From: Psychromonas marina
Lineage (GTDB): Bacteria > Pseudomonadota > Gammaproteobacteria > Enterobacterales > Psychromonadaceae
Reading direction: 5' to 3'
Length of the DNA stretch: 64,000 nt
Assembly: GCF_030161115.1 (NCBI RefSeq)
Contig: NZ_BSPQ01000001.1
Coordinates: forward strand, 186,001 to 250,000
In this document: positions 19,390-28,030 of the stretch, in pieces
Layout of the letters: the number at the start of each line of letters is the position of its first letter
Position numbering within the stretch: the stretch's first letter is position 1
Position numbers and translations under genes: made by a program
The notes under the pieces: generated by a model
Database searches by the model: none
The model's input: only the letters and a program-made list of their open reading frames with translations
Told to the model about the DNA's origin: nothing

Positions 19390-20409
19390 TTAATGCTTAA
19401 ATTCATTCTTAATTTTTATCAACAACGCTGAAATTAACAGCTCTTTCTTTAGACCCGTATGCTCAACCAATTGAGTACGTACCTTGAGTATTTCACTGCA
19501 CAAGTAACGCAAACTTTTTAAACTGACCCGCTCACTCCAAATTTGTAACTGAGGTAGTGCAAAGCCATAAACAGCATCATCACTTAAGGGCTGACCGGTG
19601 AGTTTTATTTTGTGTAGTTCATGGAACATAAAAAACAGTAGCTGCAAACGAGATTCGACATCGCTTGCAAGAAACTGGCTAAAATCCAATAACATTTCAG
19701 CGCGATTAAGTAGCGAAAAAAGCCCTTCTACACAATCTCTTCGCTCATCACTCGCATCACCGCTTTGCAATGCATTAAGGTAATTTAATAATACCAACGG
19801 GCAATTTTGAAACTGTCTTAATACGCCTTTATCGGTGACCGCAACCTGCTGCTGCGCTAGCCAACTTAATAACTCTTCATCACTAGGCGTATGAATATGG
19901 GTGTGCTGTACGCGGCTATAAAGAGTGGGCATAAGCTGATGATGAGTACGCGCAAGAAGAATAAGGTAACTATTCCCCTGTGGCTCTTCTAATGTTTTCA
20001 GCAATGCATTTGCAGCAGGTATGGTCAGCAGTTGCGCATCTTTAATGATAACCACTTTGTTATCACCTAAATGTGGACGCTCGTTTAATGAGTCGATTAA
20101 ACTACGTACTTGCTCTATGCCTATCGCTTTATTGCTTTCACTCTGTAACAGATGAAAATCAAGGTGATTTTGCGCATCAAAAAGATTACATGAATGGCAT
20201 TCACCACAGGCATCACTCTCCTGTTTATTGGTGCAAAGTAGGTATTTAGCAGTACGTGAGGCAAGTTTAAATTTTCCTAATCCCGCACTACCCGTAAATA
20301 GCAATCCATGCGCAAAACGCCCAGTTTTGCTATTTTGTACCAAATTATTAAAAGTTGGGGTAAGCCAAGGTGTTGCTACACTTGACGTCAAAGTATCTTT
20401 AGAGGTCAT
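19390..20409 (-). CDS. holB: DNA polymerase III delta-prime subunit
   Basis: 339 residues from the ATG at 20409 (a TTG directly upstream at 20412 is the alternative). Clamp-loader subunit. The P-loop region reads LLFTGSAGLGKFKLA, with Phe instead of Thr/Ser after GK, as expected for the ATPase-dead delta-prime. The Zn module is CGECHSCNLF with a further upstream Cys in LLCTNKQESDACG. SRC-like arginine segment: YSRVQHTH. The start follows the tmk stop within 3-4 bp, so the genes are coupled. Confidence 0.93.
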   Translation of the reverse strand: MTSKDTLTSSVATPWLTPTFNNLVQNSKTGRFAHGLLFTGSAGLGKFKLASRTAKYLLCTNKQESDACGECHSCNLFDAQNHLDFHLLQSESNKAIGIEQVRSLIDSLNERPHLGDNKVVIIKDAQLLTIPAANALLKTLEEPQGNSYLILLARTHHQLMPTLYSRVQHTHIHTPSDEELLSWLAQQQVAVTDKGVLRQFQNCPLVLLNYLNALQSGDASDERRDCVEGLFSLLNRAEMLLDFSQFLASDVESRLQLLFFMFHELHKIKLTGQPLSDDAVYGFALPQLQIWSERVSLKSLRYLCSEILKVRTQLVEHTGLKKELLISALLIKIKNEFKH

Positions 20410-20412
20410 CAA

Positions 20413-21066
20413 TTATAAACTCGCTAACCAATTATCTAATTGTTTGAAAATAGCTTTTTCAACGATTTCAGGTGTTTGACTCGCATCAATCTTCACCGCT
20501 TTCTGTTCAGCATCTGTTAGCTGTAAAAACACTTGTCGAGTACGTTCAAAAAAATCAATCGCAAGGCGTTCAATGCGATCAAGTTCACCACGACCACGCG
20601 CCCGGCTTAAACCAAGTTCAGGGTCAATATCTAAAAACAGGGTGAAATCGGCATTAAATTCACCGAGAGAAACTTGTTTGATATCCTCGATTAACTGTAG
20701 ATCAATACCACGACCGCCACCTTGGTAGGCTAGAGAGCTCCAGTTATGGCGATCGCCCACTACGATATGCTGATTATTCTGAGCAGGTTTAATGATGTGC
20801 TCAACCAGTTGCACACGAGCAGCATACATTAATAACAGCTCAGCTTTATCTTCCAGGTCTTCACCTTGTACTTCCATTTTAACGATATCACGCATACGCT
20901 CAGCAAGCTCGGTGCCACCAGGCTCACGTGTATAGGTAATTTGCTCAGCAGGCATATTCTGTAACGCCAACCACTTAGCGATATAAGAGATCGCAGTACT
21001 TTTACCTGCGCCCTCTAAGCCTTCTATTACAATAAATTTACCCGCTAATTTTTCTGCTGCAGACAT
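20413..21066 (-). CDS. tmk: Thymidylate kinase
   Basis: 217 residues from the ATG at 21066, which has GAGGA 7 nt upstream; a longer reading from 21099 lies inside the end of mltG and lacks conserved residues. It phosphorylates dTMP to dTDP. P-loop FIVIEGLEGAGKST at residue 8 on; TYTREPGGTELAE; DRHNWSSLAYQGGGRG. The LID arginines are in SRARGRGELDRIE. Its start codon sits within a couple of bases of the mltG stop (21068). Confidence 0.95.
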   Translation of the reverse strand: MSAAEKLAGKFIVIEGLEGAGKSTAISYIAKWLALQNMPAEQITYTREPGGTELAERMRDIVKMEVQGEDLEDKAELLLMYAARVQLVEHIIKPAQNNQHIVVGDRHNWSSLAYQGGGRGIDLQLIEDIKQVSLGEFNADFTLFLDIDPELGLSRARGRGELDRIERLAIDFFERTRQVFLQLTDAEQKAVKIDASQTPEIVEKAIFKQLDNWLASL

Positions 21067-21067
21067 A

Positions 21068-22066
21068 TTATTTTCCTCGAATATATTTATTAACGGCATT
21101 ATTATGCTCTCTCAAACTTTTTGAAAAGTAAGAAGTACCATCACCTTTACTGACAAAATAGAGATACTTTGTTTTTGCAGGGTGTAAAGTGGCATAAAGC
21201 GCAGCTTCACTTGGCATTGCAATAGGCGTTGGCGGCAAGCCAGACATGGTATAGGTATTGTAAGCTGTTTTTTCACGTAGATCTTTGCTGCGAATACGCC
21301 CATCATAACGATCCCCCATCCCATATATGACAGTTGGATCAGTTTGTAAACGCATGCCAATACGCAAACGATTAACAAATACTGAAGATATTTTATCGCG
21401 GTCATCGGATAAACCGCTCTCTTTTTCAATAATCGATGCCATGATCAATGCTTCATAGGGTGTTTTGTATGGGAGACCCTCTTCACGCTCTTGCCACAGT
21501 TTTTTAAGCACATTAGATTGATGCTGATAAGCTTTTTTGATGATCTGGTAAGCACTCATATTGGCACTGTAATGGTAAGTCTCAGGAAACAATAAGCCTT
21601 CCAGTTTTTTGTACGGAATCCCCAACGCTTCAATTAATTGTGCTTCTGTTTTTTGCAAAGGTTGTAACTGCGGCGCATCATTAAGATTGACCATCCACTC
21701 TTTAAAAGTACTCCCCTCAACAAAGGTCACTCTATATTGAAACTCTTTGCCGGTATTGATGGTGAGTAGAATATCCTCAAGATTAAAACCCTCTTTAATC
21801 TCGTAGGTACCTGATCTAATCTTAGTTAATTCTGGGTATAACTTACCAACAATTTTCCACCAACGCAGATCCGTCACAACCGATTGCGCTAATAACTCAT
21901 CACCAAAACGGGAGAAATTACTGCCAGCAGGTACCGTGATAAGCTGGGTTTTATCGATGCGAGGTAAGCTTAAATAATCCTCTATCTGTTGCTTAGCAAC
22001 CACGACTAATATTAAAGCTAATGCAAACAATATAGCGAATGCACTCGCTACTTTTTTAAAACTCAT
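21068..22066 (-). CDS. mltG: Endolytic murein transglycosylase MltG
   Basis: 332 residues. One N-terminal transmembrane helix (residues 6-24), a LysM-like segment and the YceG catalytic domain with ASIIEKESGLSDDRDKISSVFVNRL carrying the catalytic Glu. Later motifs LQTDPTVIYGMG, YNTYTMSGLPPTPIAMP and YLYFVSKGDGTSYFSKSL are typical. It cuts nascent glycan strands in the inner-membrane periplasmic face, setting strand length. Located between pabC and tmk as in E. coli. Confidence 0.95.
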   Translation of the reverse strand: MSFKKVASAFAILFALALILVVVAKQQIEDYLSLPRIDKTQLITVPAGSNFSRFGDELLAQSVVTDLRWWKIVGKLYPELTKIRSGTYEIKEGFNLEDILLTINTGKEFQYRVTFVEGSTFKEWMVNLNDAPQLQPLQKTEAQLIEALGIPYKKLEGLLFPETYHYSANMSAYQIIKKAYQHQSNVLKKLWQEREEGLPYKTPYEALIMASIIEKESGLSDDRDKISSVFVNRLRIGMRLQTDPTVIYGMGDRYDGRIRSKDLREKTAYNTYTMSGLPPTPIAMPSEAALYATLHPAKTKYLYFVSKGDGTSYFSKSLREHNNAVNKYIRGK

Positions 22067-22079
22067 TGTATCTGTTCCT

Positions 22080-22892
22080 TTACTCGATTAAAGATTGTAA
22101 CTGTTTACAACGCGTTAAACCTGCGCTGCCAAAAATTAATTGTTGGTATTGGGAAACCGGAACGATGCCCATTAACGCATTAGTTAAACAGATAGCTTGT
22201 GCTTTTTTTAAGCTATCACGATGGATATCTTCCTCACTAATTTCAATACCTTTTTGCAGAGCAGATTCCATTACCTGACGACGCAATACACCCGCAACGC
22301 CACTACTGTTTAACTTTGGTGTTTTCCATTGCCCATCAAGATAGATAAAGATGTTCGCCGTACAAGCCTCGATAACATAACCTTGATTATCACAAACAAG
22401 ACCTTCAACTGCTTGCTTGCTATGTAACTCTTGTTTAATTAGTACCTGCTCTAAACGGTTTAAGGTTTTCAGCCCTGCGAGTTGTTTATTGCTACCAAGT
22501 TGGGTTTCACATTGAATCAACTTAATGCCCTGCAGTTGCCATTGATGATAAAAATCGGGATAAACACTGGTCGTAATAATACGCAGAGGAGCATCGCAAC
22601 CTTGGGCACTATAACCGCGCCCCCCGCTACCACGAGTGATGATAATCTTAATGACATACTCATTTCTATGCGCAACAGATTTGGCTATCTGGCCTACTTC
22701 TGCATTTAAACGTAACCAATCAATGGTGGGGAAAAATAGGTGTTTTGCGCCTAATTGTAAGCGTTGTAAATGAAAATCCCACAATTGAACGTCACCAAAT
22801 TGTACTTTCATGGTGGTAAACAGGCCGTCACCATAGGCTAAGCCACGATCCATCGCATCAATTTGATTCGATTCAATTCCGTTAATTAACAC
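22080..22892 (-). CDS. pabC: Aminodeoxychorismate lyase
   Basis: 270 residues from the GTG at 22892, with TGGAG about 8 nt upstream. The longer TTG reading (22913) includes that ribosome-binding site as codons and is not favoured. PLP-dependent fold IV enzyme converting 4-amino-4-deoxychorismate to p-aminobenzoate plus pyruvate for folate. Motifs: AMDRGLAYGDGLFTTM near the start, LAGLKTLNRLEQVLIKQEL with the PLP lysine, GLVCDNQGYVIEACTANIFI and SGVAGVLRRQVME. Sits between fabF and mltG, as in enterics. Confidence 0.93.
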   Translation of the reverse strand: MLINGIESNQIDAMDRGLAYGDGLFTTMKVQFGDVQLWDFHLQRLQLGAKHLFFPTIDWLRLNAEVGQIAKSVAHRNEYVIKIIITRGSGGRGYSAQGCDAPLRIITTSVYPDFYHQWQLQGIKLIQCETQLGSNKQLAGLKTLNRLEQVLIKQELHSKQAVEGLVCDNQGYVIEACTANIFIYLDGQWKTPKLNSSGVAGVLRRQVMESALQKGIEISEEDIHRDSLKKAQAICLTNALMGIVPVSQYQQLIFGSAGLTRCKQLQSLIE

Positions 22893-22957
22893 AATATCAA
22901 CTCCATTAAACAACTAATCCATGGTACTGATTAGTACAAACTATTTTCTGCAGACAT

Positions 22958-22989
22958 AAAAAAACCCGACGGTAAAATCGGGTTTTTAT
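22958..22989 (-). terminator. Terminator after fabF
   Basis: AAAAACCCGA and TCGGGTTTTT form a stem around CGGTAAAA, just past the fabF stop (23010), running into T/A tracts in both directions. The pabC-ycfH genes would then rely on read-through or a separate promoter. Confidence 0.8.
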
Positions 22990-23009
22990 TCTATCTTTTT
23001 TTTAAAAAA

Positions 23010-24251
23010 TTAGATACGTTTGAAGATCAGTGTACCGTTTGTACCACCGAAACCAAATGAGTTTGAAAGTGCGTATTCAATATGCGCAGGACGTGCTTTA
23101 CCGTCTGTTACGTAATCTAAATCACAACCTTCACTTGGGTTTACCAAGTTAATTGTTGGCGGTGCAAGTTGGTCACGTAGTGCTAATACACTAAATACCG
23201 CTTCGATTGCACCCGCAGCACCTAATAGATGACCCGTCATCGATTTAGTTGAACTCATCATTACATCTTTAGCTGCATCGCCCCAAATCCCTTTAACCGC
23301 TTGTGTTTCAGCGATATCACCAGCAGGTGTTGAAGTACCATGTGCATTGATGTATTGAATTTGAGAAGGCTCAATTTTTGCATCTTTAATTGCATTTTTC
23401 ATTGATAATGCTGCGCCTGCACCGTTTTCTGGTGGTGACGTCATGTGGTAAGCATCACCACTCATACCAAAACCAGAGAATTCAGCATAGATTTTTGCGC
23501 CACGTGCTACTGCGTGCTCATACTCTTCAAGTACTAACACACCAGCACCATCACCTAACACAAAACCGTCACGCGATTCATCCCAAGGACGACTTGCCGT
23601 TTCTGGTGATTCGTTACGTGTAGAAAGAGCACGTGCTGATGCAAAACCACCCATGCTGATTTCGCTTGATGCTTTTTCAGCACCACCCACGATCATCACA
23701 TCTGCATCACCGTATTGGATCATACGTGCGCCTAAACCGATACTATGTGTACCCGTTGTACATGCAGTCGTTACGGCAACATTAGGCCCTTTAAGGCCAT
23801 TATTAATTGAAACGTGACCAGAGATCATATTGATGATCGTAGCAGGAATAAAGAATGGACTAATTTTACGTGGACCACTTTTATCGTAGTTACGTACATT
23901 TGATTCGATAGTCGTAATACCACCAATACCTGAACCGATTGCAACACCAATTCGCTCAGCATTATCATCATTAACTTCAAGGCCAGAATCTTTTAATGCT
24001 TGATCAGCAGCTGCTACACCGTATTGAATGAAAACATCCATTTTACGTGCATCTTTCTTAGCCATGTAATCTTCAACATTAAAATCTTTTACCATACCGG
24101 CAAATTTACATGCAAATTTTTCGGTATCGAAATGTTCGATATTTGAGATACCGCTTTTACCTGCTTGAATTGCTTCCCAAGAGGTTTCAACTGAATTACC
24201 AACAGGTGTTAATAGACCTAAACCTGTAACTACAACTCTACGTTTTGACAC
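23010..24251 (-). CDS. fabF: Beta-ketoacyl-ACP synthase II
   Basis: 413 residues. Condensing enzyme for fatty-acid elongation, important for cis-vaccenate in the cold. The catalytic triad is visible: Cys in [12 protein letters not shown] at about residue 163, His in [11 protein letters not shown] at about 303 and His in [11 protein letters not shown] at about 340, plus the C-terminal [15 protein letters not shown] loop. Downstream of acpP, from which it is separated by an intercistronic hairpin. Confidence 0.97.
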   Translation of the reverse strand: MSKRRVVVTGLGLLTPVGNSVETSWEAIQAGKSGISNIEHFDTEKFACKFAGMVKDFNVEDYMAKKDARKMDVFIQYGVAAADQALKDSGLEVNDDNAERIGVAIGSGIGGITTIESNVRNYDKSGPRKISPFFIPATIINMISGHVSINNGLKGPNVAVTTACTTGTHSIGLGARMIQYGDADVMIVGGAEKASSEISMGGFASARALSTRNESPETASRPWDESRDGFVLGDGAGVLVLEEYEHAVARGAKIYAEFSGFGMSGDAYHMTSPPENGAGAALSMKNAIKDAKIEPSQIQYINAHGTSTPAGDIAETQAVKGIWGDAAKDVMMSSTKSMTGHLLGAAGAIEAVFSVLALRDQLAPPTINLVNPSEGCDLDYVTDGKARPAHIEYALSNSFGFGGTNGTLIFKRI

Positions 24252-24339
24252 TTTTATCTCTCCTAAATTTCTTACTATTTATCTAAATAATTACTTTTGA
24301 CTGTCATTTTTAGTAAAAATCATTATCTAGAAAAACACA

Positions 24340-24363
24340 AAAGGCGGTCACTGACCGCCTTTA
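24340..24363 (-). terminator. Intercistronic hairpin between acpP and fabF
   Basis: AAAGGCGGTCA and TGACCGCCTTT form an 11-bp GC-rich stem with almost no loop, followed leftward by TTGTGTTTTTC. It lies between acpP (stop 24390) and fabF (start 24251). It probably reduces read-through so acpP is expressed above fabF. Confidence 0.75.
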
Positions 24364-24389
24364 GAATATTATTCATTCAAAATGAATGA

Positions 24390-24623
24390 TTAATCGTTGT
24401 TTACAACGTAATCGATTGCTGATTGAACAGTAGTGATTTTCTCTGCTTCTTCGTCAGGAATCTCAGTATCGAATTCTTCTTCAAGTGCCATAACTAATTC
24501 AACTGTATCTAGAGAATCAGCACCTAAATCGTCAACAAAAGAAGCTGTGTTTACAACTTCATCTAGTTGTACACCTAATTGCTCAACGATGATGTTTTTT
24601 ACGCGTTCTTCGATATTGCTCAT
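24390..24623 (-). CDS. acpP: Acyl carrier protein
   Basis: 77 residues, standard length. The phosphopantetheine attachment Ser is residue 37 in [19 protein letters not shown]. Strongly acidic. It carries acyl chains for fatty-acid, lipid A and phospholipid synthesis. Unlike in E. coli it is not next to fabG: a 668-bp gap with hairpins separates them, so it is likely transcribed from its own promoter, where a FadR-like operator is present. Confidence 0.98.
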   Translation of the reverse strand: MSNIEERVKNIIVEQLGVQLDEVVNTASFVDDLGADSLDTVELVMALEEEFDTEIPDEEAEKITTVQSAIDYVVNND

Positions 24624-24703
24624 TTTTATTTTCCTTTGGTAATACGCTTTGTGCGTTAATGGCGGTAGTTTATGCTATCGCATTTAATATTCAAGTATTC
24701 TAT

Positions 24704-24720
24704 CACTGGTTAGACCAGTT
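24704..24720. promoter_or_regulatory. FadR-like operator upstream of acpP
   Basis: CACTGGTTAGACCAGTT matches the E. coli FadR consensus AACTGGTCNGACCAGTT at all but two defined positions, including the whole ACTGGT..GACCAGTT core. Its centre is about 89 bp upstream of the acpP start. On the minus strand a -10-like TATTAA (top strand 24684-24689) would place the site near -36, similar to where FadR activates fabA and fabB. FadR identity is inferred from the motif. Confidence 0.6.
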
Positions 24721-24943
24721 ATTTTGGGATTTTAATCAATAAATTGACGAAAACCAACCTTTTATTTAAACAGCCTTAGAATCGCATTATTTTAAGTGAC
24801 AGAACTAATAAATTGTGGTTATTACTGCTAAATAACAAGCAATAACATCTACTTAACATCACAACATTATCCATTATGGGTAGCAAGCGGAGCGATACTA
24901 ACAAGCTCAATAATAACAAAAACATCAACCACTTTACTCGGTT

Positions 24944-24981
24944 AATATAAGAAAAAAGTGCAACACTTTGTTTCTTATATT
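24944..24981. repeat. Long imperfect hairpin (17 bp, one bulge)
   Basis: AATATAAGAAA then AAAGTG (24944-24960), loop CAA, then CACTTT, an unpaired G, and TTTCTTATATT (24964-24981). All 17 pairs are Watson-Crick. It is far from either gene end, so it is not an obvious terminator of fabG or acpP. Confidence 0.65.
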
Positions 24982-24984
24982 TAA

Positions 24985-25018
24985 ATTAACATCTAGTTAT
25001 GTTATGTGAGATGTTAAT
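24985..25018. repeat. Second hairpin, 10-bp perfect arms
   Basis: ATTAACATCT (24985-24994) and AGATGTTAAT (25009-25018) around a 14-nt spacer, only 3 bp from the neighbouring 17-bp hairpin. The pair may form one structured RNA or be the remnant of a mobile element. Confidence 0.55.
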
Positions 25019-25237
25019 TGTAAACATAAAGCACGACATTTTAATCGCATTTATTTATGTTCACCAGAAAACCCATTATGCATAATACATTATTTGTTGG
25101 TGTAACAAGTGATAATTCAGGTGAAGTAGCCTGTGCAAAATACAAACTGAAAGTACAAGGTTTGATCTGAAAAAACCACATTTTTATCTGTTAGACGATT
25201 TAATTCACCCTTAGATAGTTTATAGCCAAGGACTTAT

Positions 25238-25269
25238 AAATACTGTCAGCATTAGAGCTAACAGTATTT
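25238..25269 (-). terminator. Terminator-like hairpin after fabG
   Basis: AAATACTGT (25238-25246) pairs with ACAGTATTT (25261-25269), with a further AGC/GCT inside, 22 bp past the fabG stop. The trailing T tract is short, so it is a probable rather than certain terminator. Confidence 0.6.
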
Positions 25270-25291
25270 GTGATGACTGAATTAGCACAGT

Positions 25292-26020
25292 CTAAACCAT
25301 GTACATGCCGCCATTCACATGGATAGTTTCACCTGTAATGTACGCAGCACCTTCAGACGCTAAGAATACCACTGTCGCAGCGATTTCACTTGGATCACCC
25401 AAGCGACCAGCAGGTACATTTGCAAGCGTTGCTGCACGTTGATCTTCATTTAATGCTTTAGTCATATCTGTTTCGATAAAACCTGGAGCAACGGTATTAA
25501 CAGTAATACCACGGCTAGCAACTTCACGCGCTAATGACTTAGTAAAGCCAATAACACCCGCTTTTGCTGCTGCGTAGTTTGCTTGACCAGCGTTACCCAT
25601 AGTACCCACAACAGAACCTACGTTGATGATGCGACCAACACGTTTCTTCATCATTGGGCGCAATGCAGCTTTGCTCATTTTAAAGATAGGCGTTAAGTTA
25701 GTGTCGATAATATCGCTCCACTCATCGTCTTTCATGCGCATTAATAAGTTATCACGCGTAATGCCAGCATTGTTTACTAGTACGTCTACACTACCGAACT
25801 CTTTTTTGATATCAGCAAAAAGTGCAGCGATTGAATCGTTGTCTGTTACGTTTAAAACAAAACCTTTACCCGCATCACCTAGGTACTCACTGATTGCAGC
25901 AGCGCCGCCTTCACTGGTCGCGGTACCTAAAACTGTTGCGCCTAGTGCAACAAATTTCTCAGCAATTGCACGGCCAATACCGCGGCTTGCGCCTGTTATT
26001 AATACAACTTGGTCTTTCAT
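25292..26020 (-). CDS. fabG: 3-oxoacyl-ACP reductase
   Basis: 242 residues from the ATG at 26020, which has AAAGGAG upstream; a longer frame to 26056 would overlap fabD and lacks homology. NADPH-dependent short-chain dehydrogenase: cofactor loop LITGASRGIGRAIAEKF, NNAGITRDNLLMRM, catalytic Ser-Tyr-Lys in INVGSVVGT and NYAAAKAG, and the C-terminal HVNGGMYMV. It reduces 3-oxoacyl-ACP in each elongation cycle. The start is 2 bp from the fabD stop (26022). Confidence 0.97.
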   Translation of the reverse strand: MKDQVVLITGASRGIGRAIAEKFVALGATVLGTATSEGGAAAISEYLGDAGKGFVLNVTDNDSIAALFADIKKEFGSVDVLVNNAGITRDNLLMRMKDDEWSDIIDTNLTPIFKMSKAALRPMMKKRVGRIINVGSVVGTMGNAGQANYAAAKAGVIGFTKSLAREVASRGITVNTVAPGFIETDMTKALNEDQRAATLANVPAGRLGDPSEIAATVVFLASEGAAYITGETIHVNGGMYMV

Positions 26021-26021
26021 T

Positions 26022-26963
26022 TTATTCTCCTTTAATTGCAGCAAGTGTGCTTTCAAGCGTTGCTACATCATTAATTACTTGTGCCGTGAAGCTTTTATCA
26101 ATACGACGAACTAAACCACTTAATACTTTACCTGGGCCAGCTTCAACTTGAAGGTTAATGCCTTGCTCAGCCATTTTTTCGATAATGCCAGTCCAACGAA
26201 CAGGGCAGTATAGTTGACGCACTAATGCATCTTTAATTTTGTCTGCATCAGTTTCTGCGATCACATCAACGTTATTAATCACAGCGATTTCTGGCGCATT
26301 AAAAGTGATATCGTTTAATGCAATAGCCAATTTATCTGCAGCAGGTTTCATTAGAGCACAGTGAGATGGTACTGACACAGGTAATGGTAATGCACGTTTA
26401 GCACCCGCTTCTTTACACAAAACACCGGCACGTTCCACTGCGTCTTTATTACCTGCAATCACTACTTGGCCTGGGGAGTTGTAGTTTACTGGAGAAACAA
26501 CCTCACCTTGTGCTGCTTGCTCACAGGCAGCTGCAATTTTATCATCCGCTAGGCCGATAATTGCATACATCGCACCGACACCCGCTGGTACCGCTTGTTG
26601 CATTAGTTGACCACGTAATTCAACCAGTTTAACCGCATCTTTAAAATCGATAACACCCGCACACACTAATGCAGAATATTCGCCTAAACTGTGGCCAGCA
26701 ATAACAGTTGGCTTTTCACCGCCTACTTCTTGCCAAACACGCCAAATAGCAACCGATGAGGTTAATAATGCAGGTTGTGTTTTATCGGTTTGGTTTAATG
26801 ATTCCGCTGGTCCATCTTGCGTTAATGCCCATAGGTCATAACCTAATACATCACTTGCTTCTTTAAATGTCGCTTCCACAATAGGGTATTGTTGTGCAAG
26901 ATTTGCAAGCATCGCAACGCTTTGAGAGCCTTGCCCAGGAAAGGCAAAAGTAAAGTTTGTCAT
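26022..26963 (-). CDS. fabD: Malonyl-CoA:ACP transacylase
   Basis: 313 residues. It loads malonyl groups onto ACP. Motifs: FAFPGQGSQ at residue 5, the nucleophile elbow AGHSLGEYSALV at about 92, the Arg in ELRGQLMQ at about 117, and the His in PVSVPSHCALM at about 200. Downstream of fabH across a hairpin at 27003-27026, and coupled to fabG, whose start lies at its stop. Confidence 0.97.
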   Translation of the reverse strand: MTNFTFAFPGQGSQSVAMLANLAQQYPIVEATFKEASDVLGYDLWALTQDGPAESLNQTDKTQPALLTSSVAIWRVWQEVGGEKPTVIAGHSLGEYSALVCAGVIDFKDAVKLVELRGQLMQQAVPAGVGAMYAIIGLADDKIAAACEQAAQGEVVSPVNYNSPGQVVIAGNKDAVERAGVLCKEAGAKRALPLPVSVPSHCALMKPAADKLAIALNDITFNAPEIAVINNVDVIAETDADKIKDALVRQLYCPVRWTGIIEKMAEQGINLQVEAGPGKVLSGLVRRIDKSFTAQVINDVATLESTLAAIKGE

Positions 26964-27002
26964 TTTTTATTCCTTAATAATATTAAATTATCAATAACAA
27001 AA

Positions 27003-27026
27003 AACAGGAGAAAACTCCTGTTTTAT
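27003..27026 (-). terminator. Hairpin between fabH and fabD
   Basis: AAACAGGAG and CTCCTGTTT form a stem around AAAA, followed leftward by TTTTTGTT. It lies between fabH (stop 27071) and fabD (start 26963). It may act as a partial terminator within the fab cluster. Confidence 0.65.
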
Positions 27027-27070
27027 TATAATTTTTTAGTGTGATGTTCAGATCTAAGTTTTTTAGAATA

Positions 27071-28030
27071 TCACATGCGAACTAGCGCACTACCCCAAGT
27101 AAATCCACCACCAAAGGCCTCTAACAATACAAGGTGGCCCGGTTTGATTTTACCAGAACGGATACCTTCATCAAAGGCTAGCGGTACTGATGCCGCTGAC
27201 GTATTTCCATGGCCTTCAAGGGTTAAAATTACTTGGTCCATCGACATGCCTAATTTCTTAGCTGTCGCGGCAATAATACGTTTGTTTGCTTGATGTGGTA
27301 CTAACCAATCTAACTGTTCTTTTTCAATATTGTTAGCAGCTAATGTTTCCACTACAACTTGACTCAATTTTTTAACGGCGACTTTAAACACTTCATTGCC
27401 TGCCATAGTCAGATAAGCATCATTCACGCTGTCTACATTGCCACGCTGTGCATTAGGTAGTTTTAATAGATCACCAAAGCGACCATCTGCGTTGATATGC
27501 GTCGACAAAATACCTTCATCTTCACTAGCAGTAACAATAACAGCACCCGCACCATCACCAAATAAGATGATAGTACCGCGATCTTCTGGGTCACAGGTTG
27601 CAGCAAGCGCGTCAGCACCGATAACTAAAATATTTTTAGCTCCGCCTGCTTTAATAAAGTTATCAGCAACACTCAATGCATACGTAAAACCAGCACAAGC
27701 CGCTGACACATCAAATGCAGGAATATTATAAATACCTAATAAATTTTGCACTTCGCAGGCTGCAGAAGGAAATGCATTATGATTGCTTGTTGTAGCAACG
27801 ACAATTAAATCTAAGTCCTGCGCACTTAATCCAGCAGCTTCAAGTGCTTTAAGCCCAGCTTCTTTACCCATAAATGCAATTGTTTCATCTGCACTGGCAA
27901 TACGGCGTTCTTTAATACCGGTACGTACGGTGATCCACTCATCACTAGTATCTACCATCTTTTCTAAGTCGTCATTACTACGTATTGCGGTGGGTAGATA
28001 GCTACCTGTACCTATAATTTTGCTATTCAT
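27071..28030 (-). CDS. fabH: Beta-ketoacyl-ACP synthase III
   Basis: 319 residues from the ATG at 28030; the start [20 protein letters not shown] aligns with E. coli FabH, whereas an upstream extension would run antiparallel to family length inside plsX. It condenses acetyl-CoA with malonyl-ACP to start fatty-acid synthesis. Catalytic Cys in [12 protein letters not shown] at about residue 112, His in [11 protein letters not shown] at about 245, Asn in [12 protein letters not shown] at about 275. Overlaps the plsX stop by 8 bp. Confidence 0.97.
   Translation of the reverse strand: MNSKIIGTGSYLPTAIRSNDDLEKMVDTSDEWITVRTGIKERRIASADETIAFMGKEAGLKALEAAGLSAQDLDLIVVATTSNHNAFPSAACEVQNLLGIYNIPAFDVSAACAGFTYALSVADNFIKAGGAKNILVIGADALAATCDPEDRGTIILFGDGAGAVIVTASEDEGILSTHINADGRFGDLLKLPNAQRGNVDSVNDAYLTMAGNEVFKVAVKKLSQVVVETLAANNIEKEQLDWLVPHQANKRIIAATAKKLGMSMDQVILTLEGHGNTSAASVPLAFDEGIRSGKIKPGHLVLLEAFGGGFTWGSALVRM

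Larger units (their letters stand above)
24624..25291. other. Structured intergenic region between fabG and acpP
   Basis: 668 bp without a convincing gene. From right to left it holds the fabG terminator-like hairpin (25238-25269), a 37-codon frame (25057-25170, plus strand) with no good start signal, two adjacent hairpins (24944-24981 and 24985-25018), and the acpP promoter region with a FadR-like palindrome. The remainder is AT-rich with no other feature I can name. Confidence 0.6.

Noticed and set aside
25057-25170. 37-codon plus-strand ORF in the fabG-acpP gap (inner ATG at 25078)
   Set aside because: No ribosome-binding site before either ATG, no recognisable domain and no neighbour on that strand. 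It could be a gene remnant but is not supported as a gene.
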